64,000 nucleotides of DNA from Flavobacteriales bacterium (GCA_021739695.1 JAIPBM010000003.1:62001-126000); one strand, 5' to 3'. Counted from the stretch's first letter, positions 26,118 through 35,693 are shown. The notes: generated from the sequence alone by a model not told the origin. Made by a program: numbers and translations.

Positions 26118-27023
26118 TTAATTTGTGAATTTTCGGAAAACGCCTTCAAGATTTTCGTCTTCCAGTTTAAGTGTAAGCACCAATAGGTTGTTCTCTCTAG
26201 CAAATTCCGAAATCAACTTACGAAGGTCTCCTTGGTAATCTGCAACAACCTTATAGGTTCGATTCTCCATTATTTCGCATTGAAGCACGAATTCAATTTG
26301 CTTCAGACGCTCAAGCGAAACTTCTCCGTCAAACTCCACAATCACTGATTGAAGTGATGTATGCGACAGCGAATCCTTCATGGTTCTATCTGTCATCAAT
26401 TTCCCTTTATCAATGATGATGATACGATCGGAGACCGCCTCAACTTCCTGCATGATGTGCGATGAAAACATAACCGTCTTTTCCCTTCCTAAGTTCCTGA
26501 TCAATTCGCGGACATCTACCAACTGATTGGGGTCCAAACCCGATGTCGGTTCATCTAAAATGAGCACCTCTGGATCATGAATAAGCGCCTGTGCAATCCC
26601 AACTCGTTGCTTATATCCTTTAGAAAGTTGTCCGATCTGCTTGTGTTGTTCGCGGCCAAGCCCAGTAAGCTCTATCATCTTCTTCACCTGTTCCTTTCTA
26701 TTTTTTCCTGCATCATAGAGCGAAGCCACAAATTCCAGGTATTCCTTCACATACATATCATAGTAAAGCGGATTGCTTTCTGGCAGGTAACCGACCATTT
26801 GTCGTACGGCCATGGAATCATCAAGGATATCGTAACCACCGACCGTGACTTTTCCTGATGTTGGAGGGATAAAACACGATATGATCTTCATCATCGTTGA
26901 TTTTCCAGCACCGTTAGGCCCTAAGAAACCCAAAACTTCCCCTTTCTTCACTTCAAAAGACACATCATCGAGTGCTTTCTGAGTACCATAGATCTTCGTT
27001 ACGTGTTCTACTTTAATCGACAT
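26118..27023 (-). CDS. gldA: GldA-type ABC transporter ATP-binding protein (gliding motility)
   Basis: I chose the ATG at 27023 because MSIKVEHVTKIYG is the conserved N-terminus; an ATG three codons upstream exists. About 301 residues. The P-loop GPNGAGKST, the signature LSKGYKQR and the Walker B LILDEPTSGLD are all present. A C-terminal extension of about 80 residues is typical of GldA. In flavobacteria GldA works with the GldFG membrane proteins in gliding. No partner genes are in the window, and similar ATPases exist outside gliding bacteria, so the role is probable rather than certain. It diverges from rsgA. Confidence 0.85.
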   Translation of the reverse strand: MSIKVEHVTKIYGTQKALDDVSFEVKKGEVLGFLGPNGAGKSTMMKIISCFIPPTSGKVTVGGYDILDDSMAVRQMVGYLPESNPLYYDMYVKEYLEFVASLYDAGKNRKEQVKKMIELTGLGREQHKQIGQLSKGYKQRVGIAQALIHDPEVLILDEPTSGLDPNQLVDVRELIRNLGREKTVMFSSHIMQEVEAVSDRIIIIDKGKLMTDRTMKDSLSHTSLQSVIVEFDGEVSLERLKQIEFVLQCEIMENRTYKVVADYQGDLRKLISEFARENNLLVLTLKLEDENLEGVFRKFTN

Positions 27024-27070
27024 TGAAAACAATTTGGGGTGAAATTAACAAATGACCATCTTGATGAAAG

Positions 27071-27078
27071 TATCTTTG
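27071..27078 (+). promoter_or_regulatory. -7 box of rsgA (TATCTTTG)
   Basis: An exact TAnnTTTG match ends six bases before the chosen start codon at 27085. The transcript would begin at or next to the ATG, making it almost leaderless, and this also rejects the earlier in-frame ATG at 27052. Confidence 0.6.
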
Positions 27079-27084
27079 ACCACA

Positions 27085-28011
27085 ATGGCAGAGCGAATTA
27101 AAGGCACCGTTATCAGAAGCACCGGAAGTTGGAGCACAGTGATGCTTGCAGATAAGCGCTCGGTGGAATGTCGGTTGCGTGGTCAATACCGTATCAAAGG
27201 TTTGCGCACCACAAGCCCCATTTCTGTAGGCGATAAAGTGGAGATTGAGTTGGAAGAGGACGCGGAAACTGGTGTTATCAATACCATTTTCGAACGTGAG
27301 AATTACATCATCCGTAAGTCTGTGAATCTGAGTAAGCAAGCGCATATTATCGCTTCGAACGTAGATCAGATGCTGATCATTGCCACGGTCCATCATCCTC
27401 GCACATCTTTTGGTTTCATTGATCGATTACTGTGTACGGCTGAAGCTTACAACATCCGCGCTGCGGTATTGATCAATAAGATTGACCTGAACGACACAGG
27501 AAAATCCATCAACCTACAAGAAGAATACGAAAACTGCTACCGTTCCATCGGTTATCCTGTTTTCCTTGCCTCGGCACTGGATGGAACAGGAATGGATCAA
27601 TTAAAAACGTGGATGAGCGGAAAGGTGACACTCGTTTCGGGACACTCAGGAGTTGGAAAAAGCACTTTGATCAATAGTTTGGTTCCAGATCTGAATCTCA
27701 GAACTTCCGAAATCTCTGAAATGCACAGCAAAGGAACCCACACTACCACCTTTGCCGAAATGTTTCCGTTGGTCGGTGATGGCTACATCATTGACACGCC
27801 AGGCATTAAGGAATTTGGAATGATTGATATGCAGCCTTCCGAACTATCGCACTTCTTTCCTGAGATATTCAGCGCCTCGGCCAAGTGCAAATTCCACAAT
27901 TGTCAGCATGTGAATGAGCCAGGATGCAACGTTCGCGCAGCGGTGGAATCAAATGCCATCCCAAGCAGTCGGTATTCCAACTATATTAGCATACTCGAGA
28001 GCATTCAATGA
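27085..28011 (+). CDS. rsgA: Ribosome small subunit GTPase RsgA
   Basis: I chose the ATG at 27085 (308 residues) because MAERIKGTVIRSTGS starts the OB-fold. The GTPase is circularly permuted: NKID comes first, then the Walker A (GHSGVGKST) and DTPG. A C-terminal Cys/His cluster (CKFHNCQHVNEPGC) binds zinc. RsgA releases RbfA and checks 30S decoding-site maturation. The last codon overlaps the next gene by four bases. Confidence 0.96.
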   Translation: MAERIKGTVIRSTGSWSTVMLADKRSVECRLRGQYRIKGLRTTSPISVGDKVEIELEEDAETGVINTIFERENYIIRKSVNLSKQAHIIASNVDQMLIIATVHHPRTSFGFIDRLLCTAEAYNIRAAVLINKIDLNDTGKSINLQEEYENCYRSIGYPVFLASALDGTGMDQLKTWMSGKVTLVSGHSGVGKSTLINSLVPDLNLRTSEISEMHSKGTHTTTFAEMFPLVGDGYIIDTPGIKEFGMIDMQPSELSHFFPEIFSASAKCKFHNCQHVNEPGCNVRAAVESNAIPSSRYSNYISILESIQ

Positions 28012-28481
28012 GCGAATACGTCAACCACATACAAGGCACTGGCTGGGAAGTCATCATTGCGTTTGTGGTGGCAAATCTGATTGCTCAATTCTTCAAGATC
28101 CTTACAGTTGCCATCAAGAAGAAAACCTTTAAGTGGACCATTCTGTTTGCTACTGGCGGAATGCCATCCAGTCACAGTTCTACGGTTGTTTCCATGGCCA
28201 CTTCCATCGGTTTGATAGATGGATTTGATTCTACAACCTATGCATTGGCCGTGTGTTTTGCCACAGTGGTGATGTTTGATGCCGCTGGATTGAGACGGAA
28301 TGCTAGCAAGCAAGCCATGGTCTTGAATAGGATGATCAAAGAACTGCTTTCGCCAGATAGCAACGTAAGCCGCGTGAAACTGAAGGAATTCTTGGGACAC
28401 ACGCCTACCGAAGTATTGGTTGGCGCACTGCTTGGAGTAGCCGTGAGCTTGGCATTGCACTTCGGGCCAGACTTCCTCTAG
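28008..28481 (+). CDS. Divergent PAP2-family membrane phosphatase-like protein
   Basis: This encodes 157 residues, with an ATGA overlap with rsgA. The GGMPSSHSSTVVS segment matches the divergent PAP2 family (PSSH motif), flanked by hydrophobic segments. The family is often called acid phosphatase/vanadium-dependent haloperoxidase related, with unclear natural substrate. The position after rsgA suggests co-transcription, but not a shared function. Confidence 0.85.
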   Translation: MSEYVNHIQGTGWEVIIAFVVANLIAQFFKILTVAIKKKTFKWTILFATGGMPSSHSSTVVSMATSIGLIDGFDSTTYALAVCFATVVMFDAAGLRRNASKQAMVLNRMIKELLSPDSNVSRVKLKEFLGHTPTEVLVGALLGVAVSLALHFGPDFL

Positions 28482-28520
28482 CACACTTTTTCCTTAACAT
28501 TTCTGAACACCAACTTTATT

Positions 28521-28528
28521 TAGCTTTG
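28521..28528 (+). promoter_or_regulatory. -7 box of the first ppk2 gene (TAGCTTTG)
   Basis: An exact TAnnTTTG match ends five bases before the ATG at 28534, predicting a leaderless transcript covering both ppk2 genes. Confidence 0.55.
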
Positions 28529-28533
28529 CGATT

Positions 28534-29388
28534 ATGGCAGGTCAATTTACCAAAGAGGAATTGGAAGGTTTTACTACCCGTAAGGAGGTAGTGAAGCTTG
28601 CTAAGCAGAAAGACATCAATATCCAAAACCACATTGCAAACCGCGAATACGAAATAGAACTGGCCAAACTTCAGGCGCAGCTTGTCAGTTTGCAGCGTTG
28701 GGTTTACAAACGGAAGCTCCGCGTGGCCATTCTTCTGGAAGGTCGCGATGCTTCGGGAAAAGGTGGAACCATCAAGCGTTACACCGAACACTTGAACCCA
28801 AGAACATCACGCGTTGTGGCGCTCAACAAGCCTACAGATATTGAAAAAGGTCAGTGGTTTTTTAGACGTTACATCAGTCAACTACCAGAACCGGGCGAGA
28901 TCGTCTTCTTTGACCGAAGCTGGTACAACCGTGCCGTGGTTGAACCCGTTATGGGCTTCTGCGACCGAAAGCAATACGACCAGTTTATGGTGCAAGTGCC
29001 CGAATTTGAGCACATGCTTTATGAAGATGGCGTCATCATCATTAAGTTCTGGTTCTCCATTACCAAAGATGAGCAGCGAAAACGCTTCGAATCTCGAATG
29101 AAAAACCCACTGAAACAGTGGAAATTCAGTCCTGTAGACATGAAAGGACAGGAATATTGGGATGAATACACTTACTACAAGGAGCAGATGTTCACGAAGA
29201 CCCACACCAATTTCAGTCCGTGGGTCATTGTAAAGACCAATAGCAAGCGCACGGCAAGACTCGAGAGCATGCGCTACATTCTCTCCCGATTCGATTATGA
29301 TGGAAAAGATCAAGCTGAAACAGTGCTTCTACCCGACCCTAACGTCATTTTGAGATATTACCGTCACATTCAACAATTGGATATCTGA
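28534..29388 (+). CDS. ppk2: Polyphosphate kinase 2 family protein
   Basis: This encodes 284 residues. The Walker A is GRDASGKGG (residues 70-78), the Walker B region is EIVFFDRSWYNR (Asp127), and a lid region follows, all as in PPK2 enzymes that transfer phosphate between polyphosphate and nucleotides. Class assignment (ADP/GDP or AMP phosphorylating) cannot be fixed by eye. A second, similar gene follows after one base, so they form a pair. Upstream PAP2 and downstream beta-propeller genes have no obvious link. Confidence 0.93.
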   Translation: MAGQFTKEELEGFTTRKEVVKLAKQKDINIQNHIANREYEIELAKLQAQLVSLQRWVYKRKLRVAILLEGRDASGKGGTIKRYTEHLNPRTSRVVALNKPTDIEKGQWFFRRYISQLPEPGEIVFFDRSWYNRAVVEPVMGFCDRKQYDQFMVQVPEFEHMLYEDGVIIIKFWFSITKDEQRKRFESRMKNPLKQWKFSPVDMKGQEYWDEYTYYKEQMFTKTHTNFSPWVIVKTNSKRTARLESMRYILSRFDYDGKDQAETVLLPDPNVILRYYRHIQQLDI

Positions 29389-29389
29389 T

Positions 29390-30175
29390 ATGGAAACCGT
29401 GAAAAAGATAGAACTTACGGAAGAAGATGTCAGACTGCTGAACTCCAAAACAGGCCTTCGGCAACTTATCCGATCATCCAAGGTCAGCTTAGAAAAAGCC
29501 TTGCAGTATGCTCGTTACGACCATAGGCTGAAAGAACTTCAGGCAGAGATGATCAATCTCCAAACGTGGGTAATGGAGAACGAGAAAAAACTTGTGGTCA
29601 TTTATGAAGGGCGCGATGCTGCCGGAAAAGGTGGCGCCATCCGTAGGACAACCGCACACATCAATCCTCGGGCTTATCGGGTTGTGGCACTTCCGAGACC
29701 AACGCACCAAGAGGCCGGTCAATGGTATTTTCAGCGTTACGTTAGACGATTACCCATTCCTGGCGAGATCGTATTCTTTGACCGTAGCTGGTACAACCGT
29801 GCGGTGGTAGAACCGGTGAATGGCTTCTGCACGCCTGAGCAGTACAGCATTTTCTTGGAAAATGTGAATGAGTTTGAGAAGATGCTGGTTCAAGGAGAAA
29901 CCTATCTCATTAAGATGTATTTCTCCATCACCAAAGAAGAACAAGCGTTGCGGTTTGCAGATATAACCAACGATCCACTTAAGCGATGGAAAATGAGCCC
30001 GGTTGATGAGCGTGCTCAAGAACTTTGGGATCAGTATACCAAGTACAAGCAGATCATGTTCGACCGAACACACACCGATCTTTGTCCTTGGACCATTATT
30101 GACGCGAACGTAAAAACCCACGCGCGCGTTAGTTCCTTAGAGCATATCCTGCAGAGTGTGCCATACAAGAAGTGA
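29390..30175 (+). CDS. ppk2: Second polyphosphate kinase 2 family protein
   Basis: This encodes 261 residues. Its Walker A (GRDAAGKGG, residues 74-82) and Walker B (EIVFFDRSWYNR) match the first PPK2 gene, but the N-terminal 60 residues and the lid region differ, so the two are diverged paralogues rather than a recent copy. It starts one base after the first gene stops. The two may act on different nucleotides or form mixed oligomers. Confidence 0.93.
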   Translation: METVKKIELTEEDVRLLNSKTGLRQLIRSSKVSLEKALQYARYDHRLKELQAEMINLQTWVMENEKKLVVIYEGRDAAGKGGAIRRTTAHINPRAYRVVALPRPTHQEAGQWYFQRYVRRLPIPGEIVFFDRSWYNRAVVEPVNGFCTPEQYSIFLENVNEFEKMLVQGETYLIKMYFSITKEEQALRFADITNDPLKRWKMSPVDERAQELWDQYTKYKQIMFDRTHTDLCPWTIIDANVKTHARVSSLEHILQSVPYKK

Positions 30176-30208
30176 AGTTTGGCGATAGTTTGCCCCTTGC
30201 CGATCATC

Positions 30209-31540
30209 ATGAAAACAACTACCGTCCTACTCGCCATCGCGCTTTTTGCTTGCACCCTTTTGAATGATCAAAATGCTGCAATTGCTCAGACCTTTTGGAC
30301 AAAAGACGCCACAAACCCTGTGCTACGCAGGGATACGGTGCTTGCCAATTTACCGCACGACATCTATGCCATTAGCGACTGCTGGGTATTGAAGGAAGGT
30401 GCAACTTATAAGATGTGGTATACTGGTGGTGGCTTGAATTATCCTACCGACACCGAATTGCGTTCAAGAATCTGTTATGCCACTTCTTCTGATGGCGTTA
30501 ATTGGACTAAATATGCTGGCAATCCTGTGTTGGATGTGTCTTACAATGGTGCGTGGGATTCGCTTGGAGTGGAAACTGTTTCTGTCATTATTGACGAAGA
30601 CGCTCCTGCCGGACAACGCTACAAAATGTGGTATGCAGGTCAGTATTTCAACGAGTATCGCTACGAAATTGGTTACGCCTATTCTGCCGATGGCATCAGT
30701 TGGACAAAACATGGAAACCCCGTGCTACAGGTTGGAACAGCCAACGAATGGGACAATGGTTTTTTGGAAGGCCCCTCCGTAGTTAAAGATGGCAGCACCT
30801 ACCAAATGTGGTATTGCGGTTATGACGTGACCGTAAACGGAAGCCCAACAGACGGAAAGGCAAGTATCGGCTACGCAACATCTACCGATGGCATCAACTG
30901 GACGAAGTATGCCAATAATCCAATCATGGTTACAGGAGTTGGCAATTGGGAGAGCGTTTACGTGCAAGACCCGCACGTGATCAAAGACGACCTAGGATAT
31001 TATATGTGGTATGGCGGTGGATCGGACGACTCGCACTATGACCAACAAGTTGGTTACGCCACTTCGTTCGATGGTATCAATTGGGGCAAATCTCCGCTCA
31101 ATCCTGTTCTGACAAGAGGAAATCCAGGCGATTGGGACCAATTGGTTGCTTCTTTTCCAAGTGTGATAAATGATGGTGGAGGCTATAAAATGTGGTACAC
31201 GGGCAAAGACGTTGATCCGCTTCCTGAGAACTCCACAGCGTATTATTGGGAAATCGGCTATGCCACTTCATCTCCCACAGGGATGGAGGAATTCGCTAGC
31301 AATCCAAACGAAATGCAGATCTATCCGAATCCTGCCACCGAAACCATTTATATCACCTTTCCTCCTTCTGAAACCGGACAGAAACATCTGCTCATTTTCA
31401 ATTCGTTGGGAGCTTTGGTGCAAACGGTCAACACGAATCAAGCAGTGCAGATAAACATTGCCGACCTACCAGCTGGCCTTTATTTCATCCAAATGAACTC
31501 AGATAACGGCAGTGTGACGAACAGACTGGTTAAGAATTAA
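30209..31540 (+). CDS. T9SS-secreted beta-propeller protein (GH43/GH117-like repeats)
   Basis: I chose the ATG at 30209 because it starts a good signal peptide; the longer frame begins ten codons earlier. About 443 residues. Several blade-like repeats share YKMWYTGG / IGYATSxDGxNWTK motifs, seen in five-bladed propellers of glycoside hydrolase families and related surface proteins. The C-terminal YPNPATETIYI to TNRLVKN section is a type IX sorting domain. It is probably exported and surface-bound. Catalytic acidic residues of a glycosidase cannot be picked out with confidence, so the enzymatic role is open. Confidence 0.8.
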   Translation: MKTTTVLLAIALFACTLLNDQNAAIAQTFWTKDATNPVLRRDTVLANLPHDIYAISDCWVLKEGATYKMWYTGGGLNYPTDTELRSRICYATSSDGVNWTKYAGNPVLDVSYNGAWDSLGVETVSVIIDEDAPAGQRYKMWYAGQYFNEYRYEIGYAYSADGISWTKHGNPVLQVGTANEWDNGFLEGPSVVKDGSTYQMWYCGYDVTVNGSPTDGKASIGYATSTDGINWTKYANNPIMVTGVGNWESVYVQDPHVIKDDLGYYMWYGGGSDDSHYDQQVGYATSFDGINWGKSPLNPVLTRGNPGDWDQLVASFPSVINDGGGYKMWYTGKDVDPLPENSTAYYWEIGYATSSPTGMEEFASNPNEMQIYPNPATETIYITFPPSETGQKHLLIFNSLGALVQTVNTNQAVQINIADLPAGLYFIQMNSDNGSVTNRLVKN

Positions 31541-31661
31541 GCGTCTAAGCAGCTTTGCCTTTATCCAAGCCAAGACCTTTCTGCAGTCGCGACAGCCTGA
31601 ATAGAGATAAATCCTCCAGAAATTTAAGAACACCTTAAGCCTAAAAGAAGCCATCAGAACC

Positions 31662-33041
31662 ATGGACGATTTCGAAAGTGACTACAGTGAAAGAATAAAT
31701 CCCGCTTTAATGACAATGTTGCTTTCTGAAGCGGTGCCTACCATTAAAGATGTGGACTTTCGATATGAAGAGGTAAAAAAAGGGTATTGCAGGTCCGTTT
31801 TGCCTCTAAATCATAAGAGCTCAAATCAGCATGGTACCCATCAGGCATTAATCATGGGCATGAGTGGAGATTACACCGGTGGGCTTGCTTTAGCTTCATT
31901 GATTCCATTCGAACCAATACTTGGCATTCATGAGATTACTCCTGACAGAGGCATGAGCCTATGGTTAGTGAAATCGGACATGAAATATCTTAAACCATCT
32001 ACTGACGATGTAGTTGTGGAAGCAATAATTCCAGAAGATCTGGGAGAAGCGATAAACAAACGCTATCACAACGGCCAAATAATTCTTCTGGACGTTGCGG
32101 TAACGTTCAAAGATCTAAGAAACACAGATGTTGCCCAAGGAACTTTCCGCTATTACTGCAAGAAGAAAAACTCTCTTGCCCCTGTTTCTACAAGCAGAGC
32201 GATTAATGTGATGTTTGAACATCTTCTAAAAACATCGGCAAAGCTAATTGCGCAGTTAAGGTCTTTTGAAAGCAGTAAAAGCCGACCGCTTTTCATAGAT
32301 GATATTTCTGCAGAAGTTGCCGGAAAGCAAGGAAAAGTCATTGCCGACCGATTCATGGAACTATTACCCGAATTGCAGAACATGGTTGCTGCAAGAACAT
32401 TCCATTTAGACGAAGCGCTTAAAAAACGCGCTTCTGAAATAAAGAACGTAGTGTTTATCGGAGCTGGGCTCGATTTCAGAATGTATCGCAATCAATCTGA
32501 TTTTAAAGGCAAGATGATCTTTGAACTGGACCTAGCTGAAATGTTAGCTGAAAGAATTCACACAGAAACAGCACTTCAACTCAAATCATCATCCTTCAAC
32601 ACACCGGTTAAAATCAGCTGTAATTTCATATCCGAAAGCATCTCAGAAAAACTGTTGCACCACGGATTTAACCCTGAGGAACCTTCATTCTATATTTTCG
32701 AAGGGTGTTCGATGTATTTCTCGGAAGCAGAAAATCGGAAAATTCTGATGGAAATAAGCGGCCTGCTTCATCAAAATTCAGCAAGTGTTCTTTGGATGGA
32801 TATGGTAGACGACAGAGCAATCCAGATCACGGAAAAGCTACCGATGGAAATCAAGTCTTTTCTTTCGAATATGGCCAAACTTGGAGAACCTTTTATTTAC
32901 GGATTCGACAAGGATTCTGAACTCTTTACAATAGCAGACCTTTCCATTGTTGAAAGCGCACTTACCAATGATTGCATGGATATTGAACCAAGTGATGTGT
33001 ACTCGCTGTATTCCTTTAATCTATTGAAGTACAATCACTAA
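31662..33041 (+). CDS. Fusion of hotdog thioesterase-like domain and leucine carboxyl-methyltransferase-like domain
   Basis: This encodes 459 residues. Residues about 15-170 resemble the DUF4442/PaaI-like hotdog thioesterase fold (HGTHQALIMGMSGDYTGGLALASL). Residues about 200-459 are a SAM-dependent methyltransferase of the PPM/LCM type: motif I VVFIGAGLDFR (263-273), FELDL (287-291) and FEGCSMYFS (346-354). Fusion of these two is uncommon in my knowledge, although unverified. It might methylate or process an acyl group on a small molecule. It is monocistronic with a terminator. Confidence 0.75.
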   Translation: MDDFESDYSERINPALMTMLLSEAVPTIKDVDFRYEEVKKGYCRSVLPLNHKSSNQHGTHQALIMGMSGDYTGGLALASLIPFEPILGIHEITPDRGMSLWLVKSDMKYLKPSTDDVVVEAIIPEDLGEAINKRYHNGQIILLDVAVTFKDLRNTDVAQGTFRYYCKKKNSLAPVSTSRAINVMFEHLLKTSAKLIAQLRSFESSKSRPLFIDDISAEVAGKQGKVIADRFMELLPELQNMVAARTFHLDEALKKRASEIKNVVFIGAGLDFRMYRNQSDFKGKMIFELDLAEMLAERIHTETALQLKSSSFNTPVKISCNFISESISEKLLHHGFNPEEPSFYIFEGCSMYFSEAENRKILMEISGLLHQNSASVLWMDMVDDRAIQITEKLPMEIKSFLSNMAKLGEPFIYGFDKDSELFTIADLSIVESALTNDCMDIEPSDVYSLYSFNLLKYNH

Positions 33042-33046
33042 TACAC

Positions 33047-33083
33047 GAGACCTTCAAGGTTTTTAAAGCCTTGAAGGTCTTTT
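33047..33083 (+). terminator. Rho-independent terminator
   Basis: A 12-bp stem (AGACCTTCAAGG / CCTTGAAGGTCT) is followed by TTTTCT, shortly after the hotdog-methyltransferase gene and before the convergent AAA gene. Confidence 0.9.
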
Positions 33084-33089
33084 CTACAT

Positions 33090-34550
33090 TCAATTATCCC
33101 CAAAAAACAGCTGACTTCCAGTTGAATCAAAAGAGAAAGCCTTGTCGCTTTCGGTTCTATCCAGTTTATTCGAAACGGCCAAGGTCCAAAGCACCAATTC
33201 CATAGCGAAGAGTTTTTCAGGTTCAGTCAACCTAGGCGCATATTCGTTTACCAATTTCACCAGCGGTTTGATGCTGAGTAGATTGGCATTGAATTCCTCG
33301 TCCGTATCCGTGTAGTTAAGTTCGACCAGATTGCTGCTATCGAACCAGGTGATGATGTCGGTGTAAGGCGTTTTCACTCCTGCTTTTTCAAGATTGGGGA
33401 TGCGCGGGAACAGCTTCTCGAACTCGGTTACCACCGCTTGATCGATGAGGTGCTTGGCCACTTCGGTGGCTCCCTCCTGCTCTCCTTCATAGACCAACTC
33501 GATCTTGCCCGTAATGGAGGGAATGATAGACATGAAATCGACCAATCGGATGGCTGTTTTCTTCTCGCCCGATTCGATCAGACGGAGATTGGCAGCGGCC
33601 ATGAGGTTTTCCATGGCGCTGATGGTGAGACGGGCGCTAACGCCACTCTTTGCATCCACATATTCGCTATCGCGCGCTTCAAAGGCCACTTGCTCTAAGA
33701 GGTCTTTGGCCAATTCGCACATGGCGATGTTGGCACGGTCTGCTTCCGATAGCCGCGCTTCCTGCTCGGTTATCTTCTTGGCCAGCGCAATGCTTTTCGG
33801 GTAATGCGTGAATATCTGCGAACCGATACGGTCCTTCAATGGCGTGACGATGCTTCCGCGATTGGTGTAATCCTCTGGGTTTGCTGTGAAGATGAACTGA
33901 ATATCGAGCGGCATTCTGAGCTGAAAACCTCTGATCTGAATGTCGCCTTCCTGCAAGATATTGAAGAGCGAAACCTGAATGCGCGCTTGAAGGTCGGGCA
34001 ATTCGTTGAGTACGAAAATGCATCGGTTGGCACGAGGGATCATACCATAATGTAGCACGCGTTCGTCCGAATACGGCACTTTTAAGGTAGCGGCCTTTAT
34101 CGGGTCGATGTCTCCGATGAGGTCGGAAACATTCACATCGGGCGTGGCCAGTTTCTCAAAGAAACGGTCGGAGCGGTGCAACCACGCAATGGGCGTGCTG
34201 TCTCCCATTTCGGCCAGCGTGTCTTTGGCAAACTTCGAAATGGGACTGTAGGGACTGTCGTTGATCTCGGAACCTTCCACGATGGGCATGTACTCATCCA
34301 AGAGACTGACCAAGTTGCGCGCAATGCGTGTTTTGGCCTGTCCGCGCAGACCGAGCAGGTTGATATGATGCCCCGCCAGAATGGCTTTCTTCAATTGCGG
34401 CACCACGGTATCATCGTAGCCCCATAATCCTTCGAAAGCCGGTTCGTTGGCACGGATCCGTGCAATAAGGTTCTCCTTCAACTCCTCGCTAATAGTGCGC
34501 TCGGTATAACCCGCTGCTTTCAACTCCCCAAAAGTGGTTTCCTTCTTCAT
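33090..34550 (-). CDS. MoxR/magnesium-chelatase-like AAA+ ATPase
   Basis: This encodes 486 residues of an AAA+ ATPase of the MoxR/ChlI group. The Walker A is GLRGQAKT (67-74), and the FVLNELPDL segment (Walker B with Asn replacing the first Asp) and FTANPED sensor region follow. Such ATPases act as chaperones together with VWA-domain proteins. Its start directly follows the stop of the VWA gene upstream, so the two are one operon and probably one complex. Confidence 0.88.
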   Translation of the reverse strand: MKKETTFGELKAAGYTERTISEELKENLIARIRANEPAFEGLWGYDDTVVPQLKKAILAGHHINLLGLRGQAKTRIARNLVSLLDEYMPIVEGSEINDSPYSPISKFAKDTLAEMGDSTPIAWLHRSDRFFEKLATPDVNVSDLIGDIDPIKAATLKVPYSDERVLHYGMIPRANRCIFVLNELPDLQARIQVSLFNILQEGDIQIRGFQLRMPLDIQFIFTANPEDYTNRGSIVTPLKDRIGSQIFTHYPKSIALAKKITEQEARLSEADRANIAMCELAKDLLEQVAFEARDSEYVDAKSGVSARLTISAMENLMAAANLRLIESGEKKTAIRLVDFMSIIPSITGKIELVYEGEQEGATEVAKHLIDQAVVTEFEKLFPRIPNLEKAGVKTPYTDIITWFDSSNLVELNYTDTDEEFNANLLSIKPLVKLVNEYAPRLTEPEKLFAMELVLWTLAVSNKLDRTESDKAFSFDSTGSQLFFGDN

Positions 34551-35693
34551 TTAAATACGTTTGATTCTGTTCTTCTCGTAATCTTCAAATATCATCTGCC
34601 CCAAGCCTTTCAATCCTGTCAGGAAGGCTTTGCCGTTGTTCTGCTTGGTGAACATCTCTACAAATTGCCGCAGGTAAGGGTCGGATGCGATCATGAATGT
34701 GGTGATCGGTATCTTCAGTTTCCTAGCCTGCGCGGCCTTGTTCAGACACTGATTCACGATCATCTCGTTGAGGCCGTTACTGTCCTTGTAATACTCTCCG
34801 TTTGGCAACCGCACACAGCTTGGTTTGCCATCGGTTATCATGAATATCTGCTTGTTGGTGTTGCGCTTGCGTCTTAGAATGTCCATGGCCAATTCCAATC
34901 CGGCAACGGTATTTGTGTGATACGGCCCCACCTTCAAATACGGCAGGTCTTTCACCTGAATGGGCCACGCATCATTGCCGAACACGATGATGTCTATCGA
35001 ATCTTTCGGGTATTTGCGATGGATCATCTCCACCAAGGCCATGGCCACCTTTTTGGCAGGCGTGATGCGGTCTTCGCCATACAGGATCATGGAATGGCTG
35101 ATGTCGATCATGAGCACGGTGCTCATCTGCGCCTTGTGCTTGGTCTCCTCCACGATCAGGTCGTTCTCGGTGAGTTTCAGGTCGCCAATGCCGTGGTTTA
35201 TCTGTGCATTCTTGAGGCTCTCGGTCATATCCACCCGCGAGAAATCATCCCCGTAATTGTAGGGGCGGTTCTCGCCATCCTTCTCATCTCCCTGCCCTAC
35301 TTTCTTGGTTCGGTGGTTGCCCGCTCCGCTCTTCTGAAGTTTCCCGAAGATCTGCTCCAAGGCGTATTCGCGTAGAGCAGATTCCAATTTAGGCGTGAGG
35401 ATGTTCTTGCCTTTTCCCTTGCCCGAATTCCCCTCCTCGGGGTCAATCTCCTCTTTGATATAACCACGTTTTTTGAGGTCTTCCTCAAAGTCAGCCAGCG
35501 TGTATTCGTCCGTGAAAATGTTGTACTCCCTATCGAGTTGATTCAACCAATCGAAGGCTTCCTCAATATCGCCCGAAGTGTGGGTGATCAGCTCCTTGAA
35601 AATATTGAACACGCGGTCAAAAGGAGAAACCTCCTTCGGATGGTGCTTACTGAAAATGAAGCCTTTGCTAAGATTGAATTCTATGCCGTCCAT
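34551..35693 (-). CDS. VWA-domain partner of the MoxR ATPase
   Basis: This encodes 380 residues. The C-terminal VWA domain has a MIDAS motif DISHS (197-201) and an ITDGKPS segment. The N-terminal half is an unrecognised helical region with a Lys/Gly-rich linker near residue 90. MIDAS metal-binding domains pair with MoxR ATPases to fold or load metal into target proteins. The target here is unknown. Confidence 0.88.
   Translation of the reverse strand: MDGIEFNLSKGFIFSKHHPKEVSPFDRVFNIFKELITHTSGDIEEAFDWLNQLDREYNIFTDEYTLADFEEDLKKRGYIKEEIDPEEGNSGKGKGKNILTPKLESALREYALEQIFGKLQKSGAGNHRTKKVGQGDEKDGENRPYNYGDDFSRVDMTESLKNAQINHGIGDLKLTENDLIVEETKHKAQMSTVLMIDISHSMILYGEDRITPAKKVAMALVEMIHRKYPKDSIDIIVFGNDAWPIQVKDLPYLKVGPYHTNTVAGLELAMDILRRKRNTNKQIFMITDGKPSCVRLPNGEYYKDSNGLNEMIVNQCLNKAAQARKLKIPITTFMIASDPYLRQFVEMFTKQNNGKAFLTGLKGLGQMIFEDYEKNRIKRI

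Noticed and set aside
28534-30175. The tandem ppk2 pair as a sequencing or assembly duplication
   Set aside because: The two proteins differ outside the motifs, so they are diverged paralogues.
33090-35693. Many long plus-strand frames opposite the AAA and VWA genes
   Set aside because: They arise from the GC-rich third positions of the real minus-strand genes and show no family features.
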